Origin: Spirometra erinaceieuropaei
Taxonomy: Eukaryota; Platyhelminthes; Cestoda; Diphyllobothriidea; Diphyllobothriidae
Assembly (NCBI GenBank): GCA_902702965.1
Contig: CACRXP010000626.1
Coordinates: 65,419-129,418 of the forward strand
Direction of reading: 5' to 3'
DNA: 64,000 nt
In this document: positions 1 to 12,094 of the stretch, piece by piece
How the letters are laid out: the number at the start of each line of letters is the position of its first letter
How positions within the stretch are numbered: position 1 is the stretch's first letter
Position numbers and translations under genes: made by a program
The notes under the pieces: generated by a model
The model's database searches: none
What the model was told of the DNA's origin: nothing
The model's input: only the letters and a program-made list of their open reading frames with translations

Positions 1-27
1 GTGGTGGTGGTGGTGGTGGTGGTGGTG
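1..27. repeat. GTG trinucleotide microsatellite
   Basis: The window opens with nine uninterrupted GTG units, so the array probably continues to the left of the window. No reading frame or gene is attached to it. Confidence 0.9.
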
Positions 28-953
28 ATCATCTCAGCAGTCGTCAAAAGGGTGTGCAATTTAACCTCGAACTCGCCATCTAGTTTGAAATCCAAAAAAC
101 TGAACTGCCGCATTACACTCTGTCGACTGCGATCGGAGCTACTCAACAATACGTAGAAGCGCAGTTCACCGACCCAGACTTACAGATAATGGCAACAACT
201 ATACGCGGAGTAAACCGTCTTATTATCGCTGCTCGCTGTCAGTAACGCATCTCTGTTTTGCACACTATTCTATTCATTGCTTCGAATACTCCCTTCTAAA
301 TGTAGTTCTTGAAAGAAACGCCGGTAAATGGACTGAACCCAATCATAACTCCGTGATATGCCAGGATTTGTCGGGAGTGGTGACTCTGCAATAATTAGCA
401 GACTGGGGCGTAGGTAAACTCAATTTTCAAACGTCCATGTGAGCAATATTAGAAATATTGATGACTGTCCAAAAAGTAGGTATTCCTCATTTGAAGTCAA
501 ATTAAACTGTTTTCTTGCTCCTGCTTATAACTCCTTCATGGGCCCTCGTCGTGATTATGAGATTGCTGCGTAAGCCGATTTGCGTTTGATTTTTTGCCTC
601 AATAATTTTTTCAAAGTTTTATTTTCTGTCATACCAAACTTGAGGGAATTTAACAATATTCGGTCATAGGAAACTGGCTGGCATGTTTAACTCCGACAGA
701 GGTAGTTGATAAGATGAACATGCGTGAAATGCTAATTTGCAGACACAGAAAACTGCACGAACTGTTGATAGGCGCGCAGACGAAATATAGAATTCCGTTA
801 CCCATAGCATGAAAACTGCTCAAAAATGCTGCGCAAAATTTAAATTCATCTGTCTTTTACTTCGCGGTGTGTTTTGAAAAAATGGCCCTGATGGATTTCG
901 TGCACGTAATCTTGTTCCTCCAGGAGATATGAGTAAACGCCAACAACGCTTAC
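28..953. other. Sequence downstream of the asteroid-like exon; no second exon found
   Basis: This stretch would be the first intron of the minus-strand asteroid-like gene. I looked on the minus strand for a phase-0 exon continuing the XPG-N fold and found none convincing. The next exon probably lies left of the window. Confidence 0.4.
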
Positions 954-1199
954 CTCGTTAAGGCCGTCAAACACGAAAATCGGATCAACTTCACATTTTC
1001 TCAAAGTCGTCAAAAATCGCTCAACGGCAGCATCATACTGAAGGTATTCGCCATTAAATTGGCTCAAAAGTACGGCGTCGGCATACAGGGAGTAGGCAAT
1101 ATTTGGGCCGTCAACAACAATCGCAGTTTTATGGAGCCTGATCGTTTTGAAATTTTCGGGTTTGCTGTTTAAAAACGTATGAAGCAGAGGTATCCCCAT
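954..1199 (-). CDS. ASTE1: Asteroid/ASTE1-like protein, first coding exon (XPG N-terminal domain)
   Basis: The exon encodes 82 residues, starting MGIPLL and ending FDGLNE at a GAG|GTAAGC donor in phase 0. It has the layout of the N-terminal XPG-like nuclease region of the asteroid family: MGI(P/R)(G/L)L start, a strand with an acidic residue (AIVVDGPNIAYSLY), a helical segment with aromatic residues (YLQYDAAVERFLTTLRKC) and the IFVFDG strand. Asteroid family members are PIN/FEN-like proteins whose catalytic activity is uncertain. The open frame extends 14 codons upstream of the chosen ATG, but MGI is the conserved family start. Only this exon is visible; the rest of the gene lies to the left. 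Family assignment is by recall of family motifs; a FEN1/XPG paralogue is the main alternative. Confidence 0.68.
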
Positions 1200-1849
1200 C
1201 AGCGCAAACAGCACAGTGTCGAACCAAACCGGAGCAAGCACAGATTGTCAACTGACTTTCATTTTAACCATGTGCGGTACACTAGTCCATTTCTTGCGAT
1301 CGCGTATAACCCCTCCAATCAAAATCCGAGGTTAAATATGAGAACCTGGCACTTATCACTAACAGAAGAGTCAAGAAATGCATCGAGGCATGCTGGACCG
1401 AGCCAGCGTCTGAATCGAGTTTTATGGCGAAATCCAATTATGTTGGTAAGTCAAATAACTACAAAGTCAATGAAAAACGAACCACTGATTAATGAGTCTT
1501 TACCGTATCTGCAACGCACAGTGAAAAAGAGGGCCATACATGAAGCAAAAGGGGTTCGTTTTCACTAATAATAAGAACGGAAAGCGATTTTGCGTTCAGA
1601 TACACGCTCCGGCATGCAATTATTATAGTCCACAGTTACAGCTCGGGAAAAAAGCGATGGAATTAATAAAAACGTCTGCAATTGTTTGGGACTATGGGCT
1701 GAGTTCTTCAGGAAAGAACCATGACTTCCAGCTCATAAAATTAAGTCCAGTGTGCACACGACCCTTGGGTCAAAATATGCCAAGGCGTCCCGACGCACTT
1801 CGTGGTCTCCATCCTGTTCTTCAGTAGACTGTTGATTTAGCACCTTCTA

Positions 1850-2033
1850 CCCCCCCCCCCCAACAGACGGGCCACGTGGTAGATATGCTGGGCCAACACG
1901 GGGCCAAATCGGATTCTGGCATGCTAATCGGATTTGCGCGCCACAACAAATGCCAACATTTCGGGGTGCGGTGGCAGGCCCTGTTGCCGACAGACGCTGA
2001 TCACACCGGGACCCCTGCCGCCCCCCCCCCCCC
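1850..2033. repeat. GC-rich segment bounded by two poly-C tracts
   Basis: A 12-base C run at 1850-1861 and a 13-base C run at 2021-2033 bracket a GC-rich segment. The base composition differs from the AT-leaning surroundings, as in an inserted repeat, but no family was recognised. Confidence 0.55.
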
Positions 2034-3692
2034 ATTGTTGCTGTTGATTAAAAATCTGATTATTTGTTGTGTGTACCAGGAGATATGGAGTGGGCGCCAA
2101 GGTGCGGGCTCGACCGCGCCATCTACCTTCGCCGTCCCTCGCATCTGGTCGTCTTGATTCTGTCTTGACACCGGGTCCAGGTGGGGGCAGGAGAGAGTAC
2201 AGTAGGTTTTGTGCAAGTCTACTATTAATATGAACTAATTCACGCATAAATCACCGCCCTTGCTCTCATTTTGATGTGGAGCACTCGGTGGACGTCGTCA
2301 ACAACGACAGTCGAACTCTCGATCTATGACCTGCAATAAAATCAGCAAAACAGCGCCTATCGGTTTTGTAGCGGCTGAGCGGTGGTGGTGTATGCTCAAT
2401 ACGCCAAACTTCAGGCCATATCCCAAGTTGTTATAAGCGGGACGCCAGTTGGAGAAGAAGATGATTTATTTATTTATTCAGCACAGAATAGTGAAGGGAA
2501 GTTGGCAACCGGACGAGGGTGCGTCCGGCGCCGCGGAGGCGGCGTCCGCGAGAGCGATGAGCCGTGTGTCGCCGAAGATCGCCGCTGCAAAAGTGTCGTG
2601 GCAGATTGTTTACGCAGTGGTCTGGACTGTGTCCGCCTTGTGTAACCAATCAGTGAGAAGAGTTGCGCTGATAGGCTCCGAGCCCACGCGAAGGTAATGA
2701 CAAGCCTCGCATGGTGCAGGCAGAGAATCGACCAAATGCGTTGGTGCAGACAGTGAATTGCATCGAGACAATCGAAGTCGGGCAGACGTGCGTGTCGAAG
2801 CAGGCTGTCGCTAAGGCGTATGTGCAGGCGCTAGCGAGAGACGCGACGTTGCCATTATGACTGTCCACCACAGTTCTTGTCCACTCAGAAAATGGCAGAT
2901 TTTGCAGTCAAGCAAATGCCAACCTGCCTGCTAGGACTGTCATCGGCCGACATCAAAGCAAGCCTTGCAACTAAATAAATAGAGTTAACTTTGCGTTTGG
3001 ACACAAAATTAAGTCATCGATGCCGTTATGTGAGGTCCTGATGCCAAAGGAGAGAGATTACGGATTTGGGGAAATACGTCTTTGCGCACGTTGCTCAGCT
3101 TTATGGGACAAAGTCACACAGGATCCGTCACAAGATAGGCCAGACAAACGATTACTCACATCGTGAACACTGTGCTTGTAGTTTTCTCGGAAAATGAAAC
3201 TGTTTTAAAAATTTGGTCAGTTCACCTGAGTCACTGCGTGAATGAACACTGTTGGTGAAGGGAAAACCTGTTGGTGACTCGAATTTACATGTTTTAGTGG
3301 AGAAGGAATGTTTGTGTTAATAGACTAAATAGTTTGCCAGAAAGTCAAGATTGGCTTATGGCAGTGGGTCGTTCAATTATCATTAGCAATCAGTTGGCGC
3401 ACGTCTCTCTTCAATCAACCGAGGCGTTTCAGGACCTTCGTCAGCGCTTCGTGCATGCAGTCATCCGCTCACCGCGACTGGCCGTTTCACTGAATGGCCA
3501 ATCTCATCTCCTATATAAGTATACTGACGGTGTTGTCCGTACGTATCCAGATCGCCGTTGATTCCAATACAGTACGCCTAACACTACCAAAGACATCCTG
3601 AATGAGGCTGAGACAGTAGAAAAACAGTTGGAAGAATGAACCTGCATCCACTTTGGGTAATGTGGGCAGGGGAGTGGTTGGGAAAGTTATGT

Positions 3693-3800
3693 TGGTTAGA
3701 GGACGTTAAACTTGGAATTTGTAGGAGATTGTGAGTGGATAGATTGAGGTAGGGATGTGAGATGTGGTTAGAGGATGTCAAATTGGGAATTTGTAGGAGA
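3693..3800. repeat. Two-copy direct repeat, period 72
   Basis: A roughly 36-base G-rich sequence beginning TGGTTAGAGGA occurs at 3693-3728 and again at 3765-3800 with a few substitutions. The sequence between shares the same G/A-rich style, so this may be a decayed minisatellite. Confidence 0.6.
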
Positions 3801-4138
3801 AGATGTCTAGATTAAGTTGAAGTTGCTGGAAGAGACAAAAAGAATTGAAAGGCAGAAGTGAGAAGTGGTGGAAGGCCAGGACGCAGGAGTTCGCGGTGTA
3901 CACATGGTGGATATACTGAGATGGCAGCCCTGAGGTGTTTCGCGATCACAACCCCCTTCACGAAACCGCGCTGGATGCAAAAGGGTTTTGCCCTTCAAGA
4001 AACCTCAAAGTGGACGACGCGCCCGACCACCTATGAAAAAGACGACAGTGAAAGTCACCAAGTCCTTCTCACGATAGAATTTTGAGACAGATGGTCGTGT
4101 CAGAACCAAGCAGGTGTCCGCACTAATGGTAAGAGTTA

Positions 4139-5131
4139 CAGTGAGTGACCTATCTCATGAAATTTTGGCCAAAATTCTGAAATGCGTTTTCGACTAGAAA
4201 GGATTACTTAGGTAGGGTTGTAATACTAATTATCTTTCGGCATAATCCTATAATATTTCGGACTCGGCAGGATGTCAGCTTTTGAATACACTTCTGTTCA
4301 ATCGTCTGTAAAAACCATGCTCGGTACAAAATGACTACTTAATTAGCATGCATCCTTCACAATGATTTTTGATGGTCTTACGAATTCAAATATATTTTGT
4401 TAAAAACATTATGAAATTATTCTTTCTTTTACTCATTTGATGGAGAATTACGTCAACTTCGTTACTGATACCTAAAGAAGTAGTATAATTAGGGTGTTAA
4501 AAACTTGTCTAATTCAAGAATAATTTGGTGCCTGGTCAGTCGTTGCATTAGGGCTTAGTGATTTCAGTCTAAAAGGTGCGTGAATTCCGCGTAAGGAAAA
4601 TCGTTTATTCTTTTATGTCTTAAAAAAGATACCATACTGGGTTCATAAAATTTTGCAATGGATACGGACTATGTTGTACATTTCATGAGGAGCAAAGGTG
4701 AACGGACAGGTACGATGCTGTATGAATGGACACTGCACTGTCTCAAAAAAATATCATAGTCCGAAACTTTTTGAAACCTAATTATACTCTTTTTTGAGTA
4801 TTAATAATGAAGTTGACATGATTCACCATCAAAAGTGTGAAAGAAAGAATATTTTTGTTTATGTTTCTCATAAAATATATTTGCATCTATACGAACATCA
4901 AAAATCAGTGTGAAAAATGCATAGTACTTAAGTAGTCATTTTTTGCCGAGCACGGTGTCTACAGTAGATTGAAAAGAAGTGTATTTAAAAGCCGGCAGCC
5001 TGCCAAGTTCGAAATATTATAGGATTATGCCGAAAGATAATCAGTATTACAGCCCCATTTAAGTAGTTCTTCCTAATTGAAAACGCATTTCAGAATTTTG
5101 GCCAACTTTTAATGAGATCGCTCACTCACTG
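4139..5131 (-). mobile_element. Fold-back MITE copy A, Tc1/mariner-like ends, TA target site
   Basis: The element is 993 bp long and flanked by TA at 4137-4138 and 5132-5133. Its left end CAGTGAGTGACC is the reverse complement, with small changes, of the right end. The inverted arms of about 350 bp (4139-4490 and 4780-5131) pair over their whole length by eye, with a central spacer of about 290 bp. CAGT ends and a TA duplication are typical of Tc1/mariner-type elements; there is no transposase ORF, so it is non-autonomous. The central spacer matches the spacers of the copies at 12780, 33783 and 58440, but here it is inverted relative to them, so this copy is written on the minus strand. Confidence 0.85.
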
Positions 5132-5266
5132 TAGTCATGGAATTTGGCATGACTTTAATTGTACCATGAAGAGGATTACTCTGGCAAGGCGGATGGGACC
5201 TGATCGAAAACAGAGAGGGACTGGCGGAATCAACTTCTGCGTCTGCCCATTGTAAAGTTCATATAG

Positions 5267-5469
5267 ACTTTCTAAATGGGAAATGTAGTTATCCAGACAA
5301 TGACCCCTGGTTGTCCGGTCCTTATGTCGACGATGTCATCAAACCAGAAATGGATATTCCGGTCACTCTCGATTTTTCAGCAGTCCTTCTGCTTGTACTT
5401 ATTGTCGCTACATGGCTTCCAGCGAAGGTCTTTTATTGTGGAAATAGTGTCACGCTTCCTTATCAGATG
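5267..5469 (+). CDS. Candidate exon: ADAM17/TACE-like juxtamembrane and transmembrane segment
   Basis: The open frame reads DFLNGKC, then about 30 polar residues, then a hydrophobic stretch (SAVLLLVLIVATWLP) ending KVFYC and a short tail to PYQM. NGKC before the membrane and a W-hydrophobic-P...C arrangement at the end of the transmembrane helix resemble the end of the ADAM17 ectodomain and its membrane span. The exon is bounded by ATATAG upstream and ATG|GTAAGT downstream. A pyrimidine-rich acceptor only 42 bases further on would add one codon and a TAA stop at 5515-5517; reading through instead ends at 5511. No other exon of the gene was found, and the left boundary sits close to a MITE. 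A chance ORF or another type I membrane protein remains possible. Confidence 0.33.
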
Positions 5470-5517
5470 GTAAGTGAACCAAAATACATCGCGTCTCTCT
5501 CTTCTTCCTAGATATAA

Positions 5518-8500
5518 AAACGCCTAATCCACCTACAGTGATTACCTATGATCGTCACGCCAAACTGCATGTAAGCGGTTATGGATACGATAACTGTGGG
5601 TGTAAGCAAAAGCATTTGGCGAATCAGTCAGCCCTACGTGACTATTTAGAACAAAAAGGCGCCAAGCAAAGTTAAACACGAGTCACCTGGTTGGCATACT
5701 GTGGCGGCTCCAACGTCAGCAATTAAGGCCTGATTTTAGGCAGCAATCTGGGGTGTCCTACGCCATTCAGCATCCTCGGCCATAAAGAGAATAAAGCCAG
5801 GAATGCGCAAACAGTTGGACTGAGTGCTTGAGCTCGCACCGCCATAATCGGAGTTAATGACAGCAATAACCCCAGCCTCTCACCATCCATTAAATTGAGC
5901 GGCGTTACTGGCCTGTGGAAATTACCGTGAGACTACTCCCGCCGTCTACTGCAAAACTGGGCTTTCTCTGACGCGAACTTGCACGTACACACCGATGGGG
6001 GTCGTTCACCAGGCATTCTAAAGATCGCGCCCGGTCAATCCTTGAAACCAAGTGGTTCTGTGGGGTGGTTGGCCAATCACAGCCGTCCAAACTGACCAAT
6101 AAACCCAATGGCTGAAGTAAGCATACTTTCACTCGGGACATTCGGACGCGCACCCCGACGGCACGGACTTGCGTCTCTCGTCTGAGTACAAAGTTGCTCC
6201 AAATTATCTTTCATCCGTTCTGTGTAGGATTTAATCCTCCTCTATTGACATCTTACTTTTCTTTCTCAGGACCTGTCCCGAAGTTCGTTGTGATTAATGT
6301 CTTCCCAGGCTTCAGTTGCCGAGACAATATTTCGCCGTTATCGCGGCCTGCTCGCTCGTGTCGTCCATCTCGCAACAAGCACGCCCACAGGTCTGACTAA
6401 CAAATCCTGCGGTCTACATGTCTATCTCTTTTGATTGTTCTAGGCTTTTTTCTTCAATCACTATGCGCTGACTGATCTCAGATAAAAAAGAAGATGAGGA
6501 AAGTGTGAACTCATTAAATTATGAATGCTTTGTTACTGTCGTCCTGCTGAATAATTACAGCGGTCTGGGAGAGTACAGAATTCGCGCAGCCGGCAAAAAA
6601 TTGTTCACAGATTTCCTATTGAATGCACTTTGTCTCACTTACCAGAGGTTTGCACGCGACCTGTCGGACGAATCACTGTTTCGATCTGACACTTGTTCTG
6701 TTTGAATCACAATGACAAACATCTTGCACACAGGCACCAGGCAATTGTCTTTTCTATTATTCGACATGTTCATTCAGGAACCCCGTTCTCCATCCAGTAG
6801 ATGTGGCTCCTGACTTGTCTGACTGCAGGATGAAAAATACTCATTCTGTTCCACGAGTAAAACGAAATCCGCAGCACTCGCAGACATTCGCACAGCCTCG
6901 CACAAATAATTATGCTGAATGAATACTCACAGCAAATGGGTAGCCTGAAATGGCCACTTTTGGCTTATTTACGGCCACCAACCAAACCTAAACCATTTAC
7001 GGGCCCTGAAGGCATTTCAGACTAGAACTCGGGTTCCATTTGCTGCAATTCATTTTCGGTTAAACGCTCTTGCGCCTGGATCACTGAGCCTCTGCCGCGT
7101 CTGTGGCGATCAGGTCTATTCTAAGTAACCGCCGACATTGGCAATAAATTGTCGGATGCCGCGCCCTGCATACACGGCAGAAGCTAAATGGAGGCAGTCG
7201 AGGTGATTCGAATTCGTGCTCTTTACGCACCCAAGCGCAGAATAGCAATGCACACGCAACAGCAGAGCTCGCGCAGTACTCGCGCACTCGTATGAGTATG
7301 CCAACAGCCCCCCTACCTCACACCCAATTATGTGAAGTCGTCTTTGCATTATTCCGGCGAATGTCGACATATTTTTGCCCAGGTTGTCTTTCTTACTACC
7401 TCATGCAGTTGTTAAAATAGATTTCTACCGTCAGTTCATCCAAAAGGATCTGAGATGGCACAAGTTGACTAAGCATCTTACAGGCAGCAAACACTAGCAC
7501 GTCCATGTTGTGTGGTTTAGCCGTAGTTTCGAGAAAGAAATGCAGTATCCAGTGTTTCTCGATGCATACTTTTGCTTTTCCCATGGGTACATGACCTGTG
7601 AGGCTAAATTTCCTGAATCTTGGTTCTGCTCTGTTCTTATCTGGGAACTGCTACATAAAGACTGTGTTTTCTAAGGTGGTAAAAAGTTTTGACGACACAT
7701 TTACCGTTTTCTTCCGAATGATGAAATCAGTGAGACAGGCGCTGTTTCAGTGATCCACTGCAAATGCGTTCACACTTACACCGGTCATATGCTACGTACG
7801 GAAGTCAAACGATGCAAATTACTTGCATTTCTATAAGTTCGAGTCAACAGCAGTCACAACCTGAAGTCTGAAGCCGAGACCCAGTTACACGAGTCTTAAC
7901 CTCAATACAGGGGAACCGTCAGATAGTACGACTGCGTAAGCATCAGCCGCACCCCTCTCCGGGCAGGTCAATAAAGCTAAACGACTAACATCAACCAACT
8001 AACTGAACGTCATTTCAGCACTCTTCGCTCTCTGATCTTGCGATCTAGAGCATGCTTCGTAGCACAGTCGTAATAAATAGTCCGATTTTGGCAACACATA
8101 ATCCAAGTACTTTGCTGCAAGACGGTAGCTATTTTCGGACAAGCTGACGCTTATAAGATTCAAGAATGTTCGTCATCTTCCTTGATTAGTTTACGTTAGT
8201 CCTCATCAGGTCATGCTGCCTGCGCACACCAGTAAGCGAAGTGTCTTGGTGGGCAATTGAGAAAAGCTTCCTGCAGTCGATCAACGCGAAACCAATGACC
8301 GACGCACACCAGAAGCACAAATCACACGGTCGAACAGGACCCCTCTCAATCAAGTCACCTGCACGCCATGAGGATAGTGGATTCAAGTTAGCCATGGAAA
8401 ACATGATCATAGAGACGGCTTAAGCCCCCAAGCCTTTCAACCGAACAATCTCATGTACCAAAATGGAGTCCTGGTGAGGGTATGTGGTGGGCGAAGCGGA

Positions 8501-8990
8501 AGCGATTTACAGCATGTACGTAAAAGTGACATCGATCACTTCCCTGGTAGGTTTACTTGGGGAGGTCATCTCGTTTTGTGAAGGACACGATTTACGAAAT
8601 AAAAAAACTTGGAATTTCTGCTGAAGGATCTTGGGGGACGAAACCACACGTTGAGAGGGAAATGAGAACCGAGGAGGTAATTGGGTGGCGGCGTCTTGAA
8701 CACCCGATAGTCCTTCTTAAAAGTTATATGGAAGTTTGTTTGAGGAAGATGCGGAAAATAAAAGATTAATCGATGATAGACAACCCCTTTTAACTGTTTA
8801 GGAACGGACAGATCTATGCGTCTTAATGACCTTCTCCATCATCAGAGTGTCTAAGGGCAGCCAAAAGCGCAACACAGATGCTATTTGCGCCGAGAAAAGG
8901 ATTTGTGCAGATTGATAAGGAGTCGTCTCACTTAGAGTATGCCATCCAGACCTGACGTCCGTGGTTCGATAAGAGTTATCAACTACCGGA
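5518..8990. other. No supported gene
   Basis: Short frames only. A possible splice-bounded frame at about 6270-6391 has good-looking signals but no recognisable product. Nothing on either strand resembles a known domain, RNA gene or retroelement. Confidence 0.45.
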
Positions 8991-9370
8991 AAGCTTACGT
9001 GCGATGCTTATGAGGGTGTCAAGAGTCTTGGCCAGCTGCCTTACGAATCCAGACCGGCTGAACTTTATCGCTTTCCCTCCAATTGCAGCCAACCGCGCAG
9101 CGACCTCATTCAGACTCATCGGTCTGTTGGAGGCCGCACATGTGCCCTAGAATTTGACGACTCCTTCGAATTCGCTAGAACGGACCGTTTGCGTGGTCAT
9201 CCCTTTAAACTGTAGAGAAAGTCGGTCTATTCGGAAGTCCGACGGGACGCCTTCTCGCAGAGGTCAGTCGAAGCATGGAACGGACTCGCTGACACGGTGG
9301 TTTTGTCGAAACTGTTGAAACATTAAATTCGGACCAGTCATTTCCTGGAGAACAATTGGACATATTTGTC
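8990..9370 (+). mobile_element. 3' end of a CR1/jockey-like non-LTR retrotransposon (decayed)
   Basis: Broken frames encode pieces of the RT C-terminus: RLNFIAF, then EFDDSFEFARTDRLRGHPFKL, then a frame with VRRDAFSQRSVEAWNGL. The same order (FFEFARTNQLRSHAY..., FSFSQRVVRPWNSLPS) is seen in the better-preserved copy at 41.9-42.2 kb. Stops and frameshifts separate the pieces, so the copy is dead and 5' truncated. Confidence 0.65.
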
Positions 9371-9898
9371 GGTGACGGCAGTTTGCGCCTGTTTCACACA
9401 CCGATCACTTTTGACTTTCCAAAATTACTGATGTAACAATTGATTTTATTGCTATTTTTGATCTGAGCAGGAGCTCAAGTAGAAAGCGTCATTCCCTTCA
9501 AAACCAGCAGTGCTAAGGTAAAGCTGCAGTTTTCTGTGAAAGCATATAGAATATTTGACAATCCTATATCGATTGGAGGGTTATCCCGAAGAATGATTTA
9601 CCTGGAAACAAAGATGAGAGAATGTTTAAAGGTGGAGGAGGCGGGAGAATGTATGATCAAGGGAGAATAACGAAGTTTCATGAACGAGTAAGGGGAATAA
9701 GAGCTGGAATCCGATGAAAAATCGAACTATTATTAATGTAAAAAAGAGATAGAAGCTGCCTTCTAGTCTCCGAACCCACGGAAACTCTAGTTTAATAATC
9801 TGACATCTATTCGAGTGGGAAATATTCGGTTGTGTTGTGCTAAGGATCTTTTAGTCAAATGCCTTTGATCATTTCCAACCTTAGAGCGACTAGGCCGG
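9371..9898. other. No supported gene
   Basis: AT-leaning sequence between a CR1-like tail and a gypsy LTR remnant. No coding signal was recognised. Confidence 0.45.
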
Positions 9899-9960
9899 TG
9901 TAGGTTTACGCACATTTTCGATTTTCACTGTAAACTTTCCTGTACACCTGAACGTTTCTG
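9899..9960 (+). repeat. 5' LTR remnant of Ty3/gypsy element A
   Basis: These 62 bases, starting TGTAGGTTTACGCAC, match the start of the 3' LTR at 12095-12157 with only a few differences. The match stops abruptly at 9960, where coding sequence for the reverse transcriptase begins. The rest of the LTR, gag, protease and the RT N-terminus are missing, as expected from an internal deletion. Confidence 0.75.
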
Positions 9961-12094
9961 CAATTAAACGTTGACAAATGTATCTTTGGCGTCTCTTCTC
10001 TAGATTTCCTTGGTCACGACGTCAACCATCGTGGAATCACACCGCTGCTAGGGAAGGTGCAGAGCATCCTGTCATTCCCTGTCTCTAAGACACTAACTCG
10101 GCTGCGGCGTTTTATAGTACTTCTCAACTATTACAGACGTTTTATCCCTCACTTTGCGGCGACCCTAGCTCCCTTAACTGACCTTCTAAAGTCTAAAGCA
10201 AAGCCGATCGAACTTCCTCCAGGAGCTCACTCAGCCTTTGAGGCAGCTTAGAAAGCTCTTGCTGATGTCACTTTTCTTTACCATCTCAGCTCTGATTCCC
10301 ACGCACAGCTGATCTTGACCACTGACGCTTCCTACAGTGCTGTCGGCGCAGTCCTACATCAACAGCTGAATAACCAGTTGCAGCCATTGGCTTTCTTTTC
10401 ACAAAAGCTACAACTGGCGCAGACTCGCTACAGTACTTTCTCTCGCGAACTCCTTGCCATTTAGCTGGCCATTCGTCATTTTCGACATCTCTTAGGGGGC
10501 AGAGATTTTTCGGTTCACATGAACCACAAACCTCTCAATTACGCCCTCAAGTCCAAGCCAGATAGGTACTCGCCCAGGGAAGTTCGTCATCTGGACTATT
10601 TATCGCAGTTCACGGTAGATATCCGTTACGTCTGAGGCAGCGACAATGTCGTTGCTGATGCATTATCCCGTCCGGACATTAACATACTTACATCCGATTT
10701 CGACCTGGCGAAGCTTGCAGACCTGGAATCAGGCGACAAGACCATTGACGACCTGCGTTCTACAACTACTCTGCAACTTCGAGATGCACCAATTCCCGCA
10801 TCACCAGGCACGATTTTGTGCGACTGGTCCACAGGCACTCCTCGACCTGTTGTTCCACAATCCTACCGCAAGACACTGTTTGACCATTTCCATTCCCTGT
10901 CACATCCTGGCATCCGCGCTTCTCGTAAGCTAATCGCTGATCGTTTTATCTGGCCGAAGATGAACTCTGACATCGCTCTTTGGACTAAGCAGTGTTTAGC
11001 CTGCCAGAAGAATAAAGTACACCGTCACACATTTTCTCCACCAAGCACATTCGCCGTTCCAGATGTTCGTCTCCACCACGTCCACTTGGATTAAGTTGGT
11101 CCGCTAACCCCTTCACGCGGATACATGCCTATTCTGACAGCGGTTGACCGTTTCACGCGATGGCCGATTGCCGTTCCAATCTCGGATACCTCGGCAGAAA
11201 ATATCGCTATAGTTTTTCTGACGCATTGGATTTCAACTTTTGGTGTTCCAGCCACCCTTACTACTGGCCGCGGGAGTCAATTCCAATCTAGCCTCTTCCG
11301 TGAGTTCACTAAACTGCTCGGGTGTGCGCACATCACAACCACGGCATACCACCCTGCCTTCAACGGCCTCGTTGAGCGTCTGCACCGTCAACTGAAGTCC
11401 GCACTGATGTCCCAAACAGAATCAGCTTCTTGGAGTGACAATCACCCTCTTGCGCTTTTGAGCATCCGATCTTCTGTCAAGGAGGACATCCAATGCACTG
11501 CCGCCGGTATATCCTTCCGTCTTCCCGGCGAATTTGTGCAGTCTTCCACGACGAACACCACCGTCCCGAGCACCTTCGTACAGCAGTTGAAGCAACGCAT
11601 GGCTCAACTGCGTCCAACCCCCACTCGTCTGACATCGAAACGTGTGTTTGTGCATGAGGACCTTAAATCTGCCCCATTCGTTTTCGTCCGGCATGACGTG
11701 GTTCGCAAGTCTCTTTGTTCCCTGTATGATGGCCCATATAAGGTTCTTCAGCGGATGGACAAATATTACGTCATGCAGACGGCTGACAAAACTGACACAG
11801 TCTCCATCGACAGACTTAAGCCAGCCTATCTTGAATGCATCCCGCCGTCAGTTGTGCCATCGACTTCCTCTGCACCGTCCTCGTTCGATCCACCCGTTTC
11901 GGTCCCATCCACTCAAACACCACACTCGACCACCCCACACACCCATCCTGATTCTCCTACCACTGCACAACGCACCTCATCTCGTTCTGGTAGACATATC
12001 CATTTTCCTGCCAAACTCAAAGATTTTTGTTGTAACGTTTTGCTTTTTTTATCGAGCGTTTTTTTGTACAACAAACGCTCTGGCGGGGGAGTTG
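9961..12094 (+). mobile_element. Ty3/gypsy element A: RT C-terminus, RNase H, integrase (defective pol)
   Basis: Pol starts mid-RT with NVDKCIFGV and DFLGHDV, followed by the RT connection (NYYRRFIPHFAATLAPLTDL), then RNase H (TTDASYSAVGAVL, TRYSTFSREL, MNHKPLNYAL, ADALSR). The integrase has its zinc-binding HPGIRASRK...CLACQ motif, HLD, TAVDRFTRW and HPAFNGLVERLHRQLK. Defects are visible: in-frame stops near 10249, 10462, 10635 and 11092, an RNase H TDHKPL motif changed to MNHKPL, and the second catalytic Asp of the integrase triad changed to Gly (codon 11266-11268). The integrase C-terminal frame to 12099 is open for 324 codons and ends in the SRSGRHIHFP motif. A purine-rich GGCGGGGGAG tract sits just before the 3' LTR. 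Confidence 0.9.

Larger units (their letters stand above)
1243..4136. other. Intergenic stretch upstream of the asteroid-like exon; no supported gene
   Basis: Only short shadow reading frames are present. GC-rich patches at about 1840-2240 and 2500-2700 contain two poly-C runs. A short direct repeat occurs at 3693-3800. No conserved domain was recognised on either strand. Confidence 0.5.

Noticed and set aside
1..950. Second exon of the asteroid-like gene near 190-240 (minus)
   Set aside because: Short segment with a possible donor but no clear similarity; not enough to call.
6270..6391. Frame bounded by TTTCTCAG and CACAG|GTCTGA, resembling an exon
   Set aside because: Two different frames are open and neither gives a recognisable protein; the signals alone are too weak.
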